Part shown: positions 51,396-58,857 of the stretch, one piece after another
Position numbering within the stretch: position 1 is the first letter of the stretch
How the letters are laid out: each line of letters starts with the position of its first letter
Assembly (NCBI GenBank): GCA_910577045.1
Contig: CAJTLB010000007.1
Location: 118,817 to 182,816, forward strand
Reading direction: 5' to 3'
Length of the DNA: 64,000 bases
DNA from: an uncultured Lachnospiraceae bacterium
GTDB lineage: Bacteria > Bacillota > Clostridia > Lachnospirales > Lachnospiraceae
Translations under genes and position numbers: made by a program
Notes under the pieces: model-generated
What the model saw: only the letters and a program-made list of their open reading frames with translations
Databases searched by the model: none
Told to the model about the DNA's origin: nothing

Positions 51396-53312
51396 TTGAG
51401 ACATATAAAATACAAGATTACTTTATTAATTGTTATGTTGCTTATTGTATTTCAAACAGGGACTATTTTGGCAGCAGAGGGAACCGTTACTTATGGTTCT
51501 TCCTCTTATAGCCCAACAGAAGGGCAAGAATTCCAGGTAGGGGTATATGTAAATGGAAGTGAGCCAATTGGGGCATATGAATTTTATCTGGATTATAATG
51601 CTGATATGATAGAATATGTGTCTGGCGCAGAGAGTGGCGGAGGCGGCCGCCTGAAATTTACAGGCTATGGGAATGCTTCCAGTTATAAATATATGTTGAC
51701 ATTTCGCGCCGTTAAGGCAGGAAGTTCTAATATTACTATTAGTAATGTATACCTTGGGCCATTAAACCCATCTAGTGGAGATTCCATGACAATTACGGCA
51801 GCAGCTAGTGCCCCTATTAATATCCAAGGCCCTAGTAGTGCTTCTGAGGAGTGCCGCTTGGCAGATTTGAAAATTGCCCCTACTGGGTTGTGGGGATTTG
51901 CTTCGGATAAAACAGAATATGATATTACGGTAGATAATTCAATTAATAAACTTTCCATTACAGCCACTCCTATGAGTGAAAAGGCATCTGTAGTGATTTC
52001 AGATACAAACCTAGAAGTAGGAGTAAATAATATAACCATTAAAGTTACAGCAGAGAATGGCACAGTTAAAAATTATAATATTATTGTAAGGCGGAAATCA
52101 GCAGAGACACAAACACAGCCGCCTACAACAACCTCGTCATTAGAAGAACCTGTTAATCTTTCGATTTCTTTTCTAGTAAATGGAAAAGATATGTATATTA
52201 CAGATAAGATAGATAATATTACAGCCCCAGATGGTTTCCAGAAAACAACAATTACCTATAGGAACCAAGAAATACCAGCGTTTATTGGACAAACGCAGAA
52301 TATTACTCTTTTTTACCTGCAAGATGGGTTGGGGGAAAATGGCAGTTTTTATGCATATAATAGTGCTAAAGATAATGTATATCCATATATTCGCCTGACA
52401 AATGCAGACCATTCTTATATGTTGGTTTCCCCTGAATCCAATGTGGAAGCGCCAGCAGGTTATCAAGAAACCACATTGGCATTAAGTAATGGCGGGGATG
52501 AAAATATGGCAACTACTATTCAAGCATGGGTACAAGGAAGCAGTGCAGAGTATTTTCTAATTTATGCCCTAAATGAAGATGGGGAATATGCCTTTTACCA
52601 ATATGATACAAAAGAGAGGACCTTACAGCGTTTTAATGCTTCTGCTGCGGTAAAACCATCGGAACCAGAGACTACAGAGCCATCTGCAGAGGATAGTTCT
52701 AGGATAGAGGAATTAGAAGCAGAAGTTATAAAGTTAAAAATGGATAATCAGATAGATGCAAAGAATAAGTTAATGATTATTATTGTGTTAGCCGTATTCT
52801 GCGTAGTATTGATTATTGTTGCAATTGGGTTAATTCTTAAATTAAAGGGCCAGACAACAGGAGATTATGAGGAAGAAGAACTGGATGAACCTGAATTAAA
52901 AGAGTTCCCATTAGTACAACAGGATAAGGTAGAAAAAAGTAATAAGATAGGCAAAAATAAGAAGAAACAAGAAGAGATGCCAAAAGGAATGGAAAGGGTA
53001 TTTGAGGAGGGGATATCTGATGAAGAAGTACCTTATATTGTAGAGAGTGCAAAAGAAATAGCAAGGGAAGCAGCAGTTTCTAAAGAAGAGATTCCTAAAC
53101 CAGAAGATAAGATTATGGTAAAGGCTAGAAGACCAGAGCCAAAGACGTTAATGGAAGAACCAAGGATAGAAACAAAACCAAAAGCAGAAGTGAAGCCTAA
53201 AATAGATCCAGAACAAATAAAGGGAGATCCTGTAATAGAAGACGATGATGACTTTTTATTGGATTTAGATGATGATGACGATTTTACCTTCTTTGATTAT
53301 GATGATAAGTAG
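51396..53312 (+). CDS. membrane-anchored cohesin-domain protein with acidic cytosolic tail
   Basis: The 638-residue protein has a signal peptide (about 1-27) and a cohesin domain (about 29-145; EFQVGVYVNGSEPIGAYEF, LDYNADMIEYVSG). A cadherin-like domain (about 152-232), a Thr/Pro linker, an unclassified beta region (about 250-415) and a short coiled coil (about 434-450) follow. A transmembrane helix lies at about 459-484. The 150-residue cytosolic tail is charged and ends in Asp-rich runs. It starts at TTG 51396 with AGGAGGAG just upstream. The cohesin is a likely receptor for the dockerin of the preceding enzyme, tethering it to the cell surface. Two shared domain types (cadherin-like) in both proteins support a matched pair. 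Confidence 0.8.
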   Translation: MRHIKYKITLLIVMLLIVFQTGTILAAEGTVTYGSSSYSPTEGQEFQVGVYVNGSEPIGAYEFYLDYNADMIEYVSGAESGGGGRLKFTGYGNASSYKYMLTFRAVKAGSSNITISNVYLGPLNPSSGDSMTITAAASAPINIQGPSSASEECRLADLKIAPTGLWGFASDKTEYDITVDNSINKLSITATPMSEKASVVISDTNLEVGVNNITIKVTAENGTVKNYNIIVRRKSAETQTQPPTTTSSLEEPVNLSISFLVNGKDMYITDKIDNITAPDGFQKTTITYRNQEIPAFIGQTQNITLFYLQDGLGENGSFYAYNSAKDNVYPYIRLTNADHSYMLVSPESNVEAPAGYQETTLALSNGGDENMATTIQAWVQGSSAEYFLIYALNEDGEYAFYQYDTKERTLQRFNASAAVKPSEPETTEPSAEDSSRIEELEAEVIKLKMDNQIDAKNKLMIIIVLAVFCVVLIIVAIGLILKLKGQTTGDYEEEELDEPELKEFPLVQQDKVEKSNKIGKNKKKQEEMPKGMERVFEEGISDEEVPYIVESAKEIAREAAVSKEEIPKPEDKIMVKARRPEPKTLMEEPRIETKPKAEVKPKIDPEQIKGDPVIEDDDDFLLDLDDDDDFTFFDYDDK

Positions 53313-53325
53313 GAGGTTTTGCAGT

Positions 53326-53421
53326 TTAAGTTATATACTTTTGAAGATGAATATCTTGGTATCCCAAAACAATTATAACAGCAGCTACGGACAGAGCGAA
53401 AATGGTATCCCCTGTTGCCAT
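53326..53421 (-). CDS. small hydrophobic peptide, holin-like type I toxin candidate
   Basis: A 31-codon - strand ORF encodes MATGDTIFALSVAAVIIVLG followed by a short polar tail, that is one membrane helix, as in type I toxins and holin-like small peptides. No ribosome site stands out. Its upstream leader contains a 27-bp element (53426-53452) with a second copy at 56144. Expression is unproven. Confidence 0.35.
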   Translation of the reverse strand: MATGDTIFALSVAAVIIVLGYQDIHLQKYIT

Positions 53422-53425
53422 GAGC

Positions 53426-53452
53426 AATCCACATAATTGGCTTCTAACTGCC
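53426..53452. repeat. dispersed 27-bp repeat, copy A
   Basis: The sequence AATCCACATAATTGGCTTCT and following bases recur at 56144-56170 with 24 of 27 matches. Both copies lie in gene-poor DNA; this one is in the leader of the small hydrophobic ORF. Confidence 0.65.
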
Positions 53453-53474
53453 CATAGAGCCAAAGGCGGATATC

Positions 53475-53506
53475 CTTGCCCTCCATGTGAAAGAAAGGAG
53501 GGCAAG
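53475..53506. terminator. perfect 10-bp hairpin between convergent units
   Basis: CTTGCCCTCC (53475-53484) pairs with GGAGGGCAAG (53497-53506). It lies just after the 3' end of the GNAT gene on the - strand and could terminate it. A short T-run is present only on the + side (CCTTTT). Confidence 0.5.
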
Positions 53507-53525
53507 AAATCCTTTTAGCCGTGCT

Positions 53526-54011
53526 TTATGTTCTGTCTGCCGCTTTTTTTTCATAAAATACTAATGTAAGTTTCGAATTAATTACTTTTGTTGCGCCTGT
53601 TTTTTGATATCCCATTTTTTCATATAAATAACAATTCTTAGGTTCTTGCAGAATTGTGCCAAGTTCCCAGTTCTCGTTTCCGTGTATTTCTTCACATAAC
53701 CGGATTGCTTTTTGTGCAATACCATGCCCCCTAAATTCCGGCAATACAAATAATGGGGAAATTCTTTTACTTTTTCCGGCTTCCTTTTTATCAACAATAC
53801 GGATAGCCCCCACTTTTTGTTGTCCAATACAGATAAAATAGAAAAATGTAAAACTTTGTTGTAAACGGGCTTCTATTTTTTCTACGCTTTCATTTCCAGG
53901 ATTTAATTCAAAATCCTGATATTTTTCTAATAATTCCCTAAAAGCTTCTACCTGCATGGTGTGTATTTCTTTTGCATCGGCAATATTTGCACGTAATAAT
54001 TTTACTTCCAT
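53526..54011 (-). CDS. GNAT-family N-acetyltransferase
   Basis: The 161-residue protein has the GNAT fold with motif A (LFVLPEFRGHGIAQKAIRLCEE) for acetyl-CoA binding and the C-terminal CYLYEKMGYQKTG strand. It would acetylate a small molecule or protein amine; the substrate is unknown. AGGATAC lies upstream of the start on the - strand. Confidence 0.88.
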   Translation of the reverse strand: MEVKLLRANIADAKEIHTMQVEAFRELLEKYQDFELNPGNESVEKIEARLQQSFTFFYFICIGQQKVGAIRIVDKKEAGKSKRISPLFVLPEFRGHGIAQKAIRLCEEIHGNENWELGTILQEPKNCYLYEKMGYQKTGATKVINSKLTLVFYEKKAADRT

Positions 54012-54202
54012 ATGTATCCTCCATATTTAAAATGTTAAATATTCATTGTTTTAATTTGCTTTATCACTTATTTGTTTTTGTTATTTATCCTGAATTTTTC
54101 CAGCCAATAATAGTGATCTTTATTTAATTCCTTTATGCCATTTTATAATTATATCTTTTTTAGATAGGATCTGGCTATTGTAATAAAAGAAGTCCTATTC
54201 TT

Positions 54203-54325
54203 TTAGCCTTTAAAAACAGTGTATTCAAGTGTATCAATAATATAGCTGCCAATTCCTTGCCCATGAAATTCTGGCAGAATAAAAATAGTAAGTAATATAC
54301 TTTCTGTAGGGCTTCCCAAAAAATT
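54203..54325 (-). pseudogene. relic of a second GNAT acetyltransferase
   Basis: A short frame bounded by stops reads GSPTESILLTIFILPEF and then HGQGIGSYIIDTLEY, a clear GNAT motif A with acetyl-CoA-binding GQGIG. The N-terminus and start are missing. It may be a decayed duplicate of a GNAT gene like the one at 53526, though the sequence is not very close. Confidence 0.6.
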
Positions 54326-54347
54326 TCATAAAAACTCCTTTCTAAAC

Positions 54348-54509
54348 AAAAAATGCACTAAACATACAATATGTCCAGTGCACTTCTTAAATATCGGCAG
54401 TTACAAATATTCTATCTCATTTAACTTACATTTCCCGATTTTTATGCACAGACATATCAGACCTACCTGAGTAACTGTGCATCCAACCAGAACACAATTA
54501 CTTTTAAGT
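54348..54509 (-). ncRNA. candidate structured small RNA
   Basis: On the - strand, promoter-like hexamers (54516-54545) precede a roughly 160-base segment with ordered structure. There is a perfect 8-bp stem (ATGCACAG / CTGTGCAT, 54444-54482) and a further ATCGG / CCGAT stem (54393-54439). Last is a terminator hairpin, TGCACT / AGTGCA (54354-54382) with an inner ACATA/TATGT, followed on the - strand by six T. No ORF of note is present. I do not recognise a known RNA family; it could also be a leader attenuating the GNAT genes. Confidence 0.4.
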
Positions 54510-54515
54510 ATGTCT

Positions 54516-54545
54516 ATAATACATGTACATATTGTTCATTGTAAA
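54516..54545 (-). promoter_or_regulatory. promoter of the candidate small RNA
   Basis: On the - strand TTTACA (54545-54540) and TATTAT (54521-54516) are 18 bases apart, directing transcription into the structured segment. Confidence 0.45.
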
Positions 54546-54839
54546 ATGTAAGTTCTGCATTTTTATGTTCTCCTAAATTTTTTTTTAAAATTTATCATAA
54601 TTTTATTTATATGTCAAGGAATATTTTGAAAAAGGGCAAAGTAAGAGGGAATTATGCCTTTTCTTACTTTATGGTGGTAAAAAGTATAACACAAGAAAGA
54701 AGAAATGGAGTTTTGTAAAGCATTTTGGATTTTTAATTCTAAAATATATTATATACAAAAGAATATCAAGAAAATACCCATTTATTAATTTTGCAAATAT
54801 TTAAAAGTATACATTCAGTATTAAAAAACAATCCTTTAG

Positions 54840-55115
54840 ATACCTTTTAACGCTGATGAAATCAATTTAATTTATCAGTTTGGGGAGCAGACTGCCACCC
54901 TTTACACAAGGGATAAGACCGTCATGTGGAAACTTGATATGTTTGTTGCCAGTTATCCCAACACATACAAGTTGACAGGGCAGGACGAGATATCTAAGAC
55001 CTATTCCTTTCTGAAGTTTTATGTCAACTACCGTAAGCCGAGGGCAGTCAGCACTGAGCAGAGGGAACGGGCAAGGCAGATGATGATTGTTAATAGTAAG
55101 GCAAATGGAAATTAA
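54840..55115 (+). pseudogene. start-less fragment of a small mobile-element-type protein
   Basis: The frame 54840-55115 codes FNADEINLIYQFGEQTATLY, TRDKTVMWKLD and VNYRKPRAVSTEQRERARQ. It looks like short proteins of integrative elements or plasmids in gut clostridia, but I cannot name it. A TAG stop precedes the frame and no ATG or ribosome site is present; the first in-frame ATG (54924) would remove a third of the protein. It is probably a relic. Confidence 0.4.
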
Positions 55116-55218
55116 GCAAAATTTAATGGTATTGTGTGTGCGTTTGTGGTAAAATAACAGCGTTAAACAAATCAATAAATGGATATTCGTCAAATGATTA
55201 AAATCAGAGGGTATTTTG

Positions 55219-56052
55219 ATGGAAAATATTGAATTATTTAGAATGTTAGAAATTCCTAAAGAAGTTGAAAAGCAACTTATCAATTATGGTAGAAGACGAA
55301 ATCTTTATATTCCTAATATTATAATAAATAAAATATTAAAGCGTGACGAATGGAATGTGGGTATAAAAGAATTACAGGAATTATTAGATGATGATTCTGA
55401 TGGAATTAAAATTCTTTGGGAATTATTAAACATAATTAGTAAATATTCTTATGAAGAATATATAAAACGTAATATTTCAAATGATATATTTGTTGCAACT
55501 ATGAAATTTTGTACCAGATTTCTACATGAGTATTACCGAACCTTTCAAACTTATAAATTTGTCTGGGCACGGTGGTTTCCTCGTCAAATTTCCTTAAATG
55601 AATACCGAATAGGAGCTTTAGAGTATGAATTTGTTGATGCTGAAAATAGAGAAATAGCAATTCATATTCCATCTGATGCTGATTTGCAAAAAAAGTCGGT
55701 TGCCCAATCTATCAAAGATTTCAATGAATTTAGGGCAAAGTATTATCCCGAATGGGGAACTGTTAATTTAACAAGTAACACTTGGATGCTCATGCCTGAA
55801 CTAAAAGGAATGCTGGGAAAAGAGTCAAATATAATTGCATTTCAGAACTTTTTTGAGATTGATACTGTCAATTATGATGCAACAGGATATATGAAATGGA
55901 TTTTTCCTGGTACTGAAAATATTGATAAATTACTGCCTGAAAGAACAACACTTCAACGTGAAATGAAAAAATATTTATTGGATGGAAAGAAATTTGGAAT
56001 TGCAAAAGGACATCTGAAGTCTGAATATGGGCTACAAAATTTTATAAATTAA
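55219..56052 (+). CDS. acyltransferase of the NAT_N/GNAT_C type
   Basis: The 277-residue protein has a helical N-terminal half and a C-terminal half with the conserved stretches FCTRFLHEYYRTFQTYKF, W-WFPRQISLNEYRIGALEYEF and ESNIIAFQNFF of the GNAT_C acyltransferase family in clostridia. ATG 55219 is preferred to TTG 55216. The substrate is unknown. It stands alone between relics, with no operon partner. Confidence 0.65.
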   Translation: MENIELFRMLEIPKEVEKQLINYGRRRNLYIPNIIINKILKRDEWNVGIKELQELLDDDSDGIKILWELLNIISKYSYEEYIKRNISNDIFVATMKFCTRFLHEYYRTFQTYKFVWARWFPRQISLNEYRIGALEYEFVDAENREIAIHIPSDADLQKKSVAQSIKDFNEFRAKYYPEWGTVNLTSNTWMLMPELKGMLGKESNIIAFQNFFEIDTVNYDATGYMKWIFPGTENIDKLLPERTTLQREMKKYLLDGKKFGIAKGHLKSEYGLQNFIN

Positions 56053-56143
56053 TATTTATCGGAAAAATCAAAATTTTTGATAAGTCTTATACAATATATA
56101 CAGGATTAGATTAAATAAGGTTATTGTTTTTAACTTTTTCAAC

Positions 56144-56170
56144 AATCAACATAATTGGCTCTTAACTGCC
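56144..56170. repeat. dispersed 27-bp repeat, copy B
   Basis: It matches 24 of 27 bases of the element at 53426-53452. Directly after it comes GTGAGTGGATTGAAAC, similar to the end of some CRISPR repeats but single, so no array. No hydrophobic ORF lies next to this copy on the - strand. Confidence 0.65.
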
Positions 56171-56214
56171 GTGAGTGGATTGAAACAATTTCAAATATGA
56201 GGTGATGGGAATTA

Positions 56215-56424
56215 ATGACATTTGCCAAAACATGCTTAAAAAAAATTAAAAAAACATTTTTATTATCTATTTTAATATATAGTTGTTATATGTTATTAAC
56301 GCCACTAAAAATAGAATTACTGCCTTATTTTGTTGTTTTTGTATATTCTTTTTTTATATTATCTTTGTATGACTTTTTTATATTTATTATAAAGAGGCAC
56401 ATAGATAAAATAAATAAAAAATAG
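56215..56424 (+). CDS. small hypothetical membrane protein
   Basis: The 69-residue product has two predicted membrane helices (about 15-30 and 38-58) with Lys-rich ends. GAGGTGATGG lies about 6 bases before ATG 56215, supporting translation. I do not recognise a family. It is isolated in a gene-poor region. Confidence 0.45.
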   Translation: MTFAKTCLKKIKKTFLLSILIYSCYMLLTPLKIELLPYFVVFVYSFFILSLYDFFIFIIKRHIDKINKK

Positions 56425-56829
56425 TAATATTCTAAATAAAAGGTAGGTAAAGACCAATTTAAAGAATGTAGGTAAATCGGTGCCTGGAATTGTGTGCTGG
56501 GCACCAATTTATCTACAAATTTTTTACTTTGAAAGTTTAATAAGATTTGTTTTATTTTTTGTCTTTATTTTGACTTAGTGTAGAGAGATCTCGCATCTCC
56601 CTAATATTTCTATTATACTAGAAAAAAGTAAAAAAGTCTGGAAAACAAAAATTTTTATAGCTCTTAAAAATCCAACATATATACTTTGAACTTTGTTTAC
56701 AATTTGTTATTTGCAATTTAATACTATTATTTTCTTATTTTTTCTTTTTATTTATTTCCTAAATATTACCACCTTAAAAGTACAAATAGAATTATTGATG
56801 CAATTACCTTTCATGTCAACTATTACATA
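56425..56829. other. intergenic region before the clp operon
   Basis: It holds an imperfect hairpin GGTGCC/GGCACC (about 56478-56506) and a GAGAT-type hairpin (about 56580-56605). The T-runs are not close enough to call terminators. No gene seen. Confidence 0.45.
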
Positions 56830-56883
56830 TTGACAATATTTTTTGTTTAGGCTATACTACTATTGTTATAGAAATGGTATAAC
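56830..56883 (+). promoter_or_regulatory. promoter and palindromic operator of the GntR-clpC operon
   Basis: TTGACA (56830-56835) and TATACT (56853-56858) are 17 bases apart. Just downstream GTTATA (56865-56870) and TATAAC (56878-56883) form an inverted repeat, a likely binding site for the GntR protein encoded next. Confidence 0.7.
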
Positions 56884-56907
56884 AGCTATAACTAAGGAGA
56901 GAGGTCT

Positions 56908-57282
56908 ATGTTTGTTTCAATTGATTTTAACAGTGATGAAGCAATTTATTTGCAGCTATGCAACCAGATTATACTTGGGATTGTTATGGAGGAGTTCCAC
57001 GAGGGGGATGTGCTGCCTTCTGTTAGGCAGCTTGCTGACAACATTGGGATTAACATGCATACAGTGAATAAAGCGTATACTGTATTAAAACAGGAGGGGT
57101 TTGTCAAGATAGATCGGCGGAAAGGTGCTGTTATTTCTCTTGACGTAGATAAAGTGTGCGCTATAGAAGAGTTGCGTAGGAACCTACGCCTTATGATTGC
57201 CAAGGCAATCTGTAAAAATATTACGAGGGAAGAGATACATGAATTGGTGGATCAAATTTTTTTGGAGTATTTGGGAGACTAG
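56908..57282 (+). CDS. GntR-family (YtrA-like) regulator heading the clpC operon
   Basis: The 124-residue protein has a GntR winged helix (LCNQIILGIVMEEFHEGDVLPSVRQLADNIG, then NKAYTVLKQEGFV) and a short C-terminal helical region typical of the YtrA subgroup. AAGGAGAGAGG precedes ATG 56908. In most Firmicutes the first gene before mcsA-mcsB-clpC is ctsR; here the GntR gene occupies that place. Confidence 0.88.
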   Translation: MFVSIDFNSDEAIYLQLCNQIILGIVMEEFHEGDVLPSVRQLADNIGINMHTVNKAYTVLKQEGFVKIDRRKGAVISLDVDKVCAIEELRRNLRLMIAKAICKNITREEIHELVDQIFLEYLGD

Positions 57283-57294
57283 GGAGGTAAAGGG

Positions 57295-57822
57295 ATGATT
57301 TGTGAAAAATGTCAGGAACGGGAAGCAACCATTTTTTATACAGAGATTATAAATGGTGTAAAAAATGAACACAATCTTTGCAGCGAATGTGCAAAGGATA
57401 TGGATTTTGGAGAAGAATTGCCATTTGCCGAATTGCTTGCAGGGATTTTGGGTGCTTATGCTATAGAAAGTGAAAAAAAAGAAGATACCATGGAACAAGT
57501 GGTTTGCCCATCTTGTAAAACAACATATCGCGATTTTATTAGCCATGGTGTGTTTGGCTGTGAGGACTGTTATAATGTTTTTGAGCCGTTAATTGAAGGG
57601 AATATTAAAAAAATACAGGGAAATAGCCTGCATACAGGGAAAAAACCAAAGTATAATGTAATACAAAAAGAATCGAAAGAAGAAGTCTATCAGCCATTAG
57701 AGGAAATAAGGATTATGAGGGAACGGTTAAAAGAAGCCCTTGCAGAAGAAGATTATGAAGAGGCAGCGAGACTAAGGGATGAGATAAAGGCAGTAAAAGA
57801 AAGGAATGGTATCGATGCTTAA
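57295..57822 (+). CDS. mcsA: McsA-like zinc-finger/UVR protein
   Basis: The 175-residue protein has two Cys-pair zinc sites (CEKC...CSEC and CPSC...CEDC) and a UvrB/UvrC-type helix hairpin (EALAEEDYEEAARLRDEI) at the C-terminus. It activates the McsB arginine kinase in the Clp proteolysis pathway. GGAGGTAAAGGG precedes ATG 57295. It overlaps mcsB slightly. Confidence 0.92.
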   Translation: MICEKCQEREATIFYTEIINGVKNEHNLCSECAKDMDFGEELPFAELLAGILGAYAIESEKKEDTMEQVVCPSCKTTYRDFISHGVFGCEDCYNVFEPLIEGNIKKIQGNSLHTGKKPKYNVIQKESKEEVYQPLEEIRIMRERLKEALAEEDYEEAARLRDEIKAVKERNGIDA

Positions 57823-58840
57823 ATGGTATGAAGAAACAGGAGAAAATGAAGATGTGGTAATTTCAAGCCGAGTAAGGCTTGCAAGGAATTTAAGTAAGTA
57901 TCCTTTTCCTATTAGGTTGTCAAAGGAACAGGCAAAGAATCTGCTAGATGAGTTTAAGGCTAAGTTGGCAACATTGGCAGGAGAGGGAGACAGAAATTAC
58001 AAATATCTTTCTATGGATGCAATATCAGATACAGATAAAGTAGCATTAGTAGAAAGGCATTTACTGAGTGAAGCATTGGTTATGAAAACAGAGCCAGCAG
58101 GGGCAATGTTGTCTGAAGATGAGGTAGTTAGTATTTTATTTAATGAGGAGGACCATGTAAGGATACAGGCGCTTGCTGGCGGAATGAATTTGGAAAAAGC
58201 TTGGCAAGTTGCAGATCAGTTAGATAATGAGATTAACCAAAGTTTCTCATATGCTTATCATGAAAAATTAGGATATTTAACAAGTTTTCCAACCAATGTT
58301 GGTACAGGGCTTAGGGTGTCTTATATGCTCCATCTCCCGGCAATTGCCGGGACTAAGCGCTTAGCAGGGATTGCTGCCGACATTGGGAGGTTTGGCGTTA
58401 CCATACGTGGAAATGGGATAGGGAATCTTTACCAAATCTACAACCAGAAGACATTAGGGCAGACGGAAGAGGAAATTATGCAGAATTTGACTACTATAGC
58501 GAGCCAGATTATTAAGCAGGAAAGACGGATCCGTAAGAAACTTACACAAGAAAACCCAATTAGTATTGAAGATACATTGTTGCGGTCTTATGGGGTTTTA
58601 AAATATTGTAAAACCCTGGAAATAGAAGAGGGCATGAATCTGCTTTCTGATATCCAGTTTGGGCTTACAAGTGGGATTTTAAAGCAAAAAGAGGGGGCAA
58701 AGAAAAGTATTTATCCATTAATGATGGGGATACAGCCTGCACATTTACAACAACTTGCAGGAAAACCATTAGATGATAAAGGAAGGAATATAATTAGGGC
58801 AGAATATGTAAAAGGGCATCTGCCAGAAATTTTGGTATAG
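57815..58840 (+). CDS. mcsB: protein arginine kinase McsB
   Basis: The 341-residue protein has the phosphagen-kinase motifs of McsB: SSRVRLARNLSKYPFP, NVGTGLRVS, and GNGIGNLYQIYNQ. It phosphorylates Arg residues of proteins to mark them for ClpCP. ATG 57815 is preferred to 57806 for spacing from AAAGGA. A distal basic region completes the enzyme. Confidence 0.93.
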   Translation: MLKWYEETGENEDVVISSRVRLARNLSKYPFPIRLSKEQAKNLLDEFKAKLATLAGEGDRNYKYLSMDAISDTDKVALVERHLLSEALVMKTEPAGAMLSEDEVVSILFNEEDHVRIQALAGGMNLEKAWQVADQLDNEINQSFSYAYHEKLGYLTSFPTNVGTGLRVSYMLHLPAIAGTKRLAGIAADIGRFGVTIRGNGIGNLYQIYNQKTLGQTEEEIMQNLTTIASQIIKQERRIRKKLTQENPISIEDTLLRSYGVLKYCKTLEIEEGMNLLSDIQFGLTSGILKQKEGAKKSIYPLMMGIQPAHLQQLAGKPLDDKGRNIIRAEYVKGHLPEILV

Positions 58841-58857
58841 TGATATAGGAGGAAGAC

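Larger units (their letters stand above)
54012..54839. other. gene-poor region with GNAT relic and candidate small RNA
   Basis: This AT-rich 828-base gap holds a GNAT relic (54203-54325) and a - strand candidate RNA gene (54348-54509) with promoter. The remaining 54546-54839 shows only AT-rich sequence with no supported gene. Confidence 0.6.

Noticed and set aside
56155..56187. CRISPR repeat (ends in GTGAGTGGATTGAAAC)
   Set aside because: Only one copy is present, with no spacers and no cas genes, and part of it belongs to the 27-bp dispersed element.
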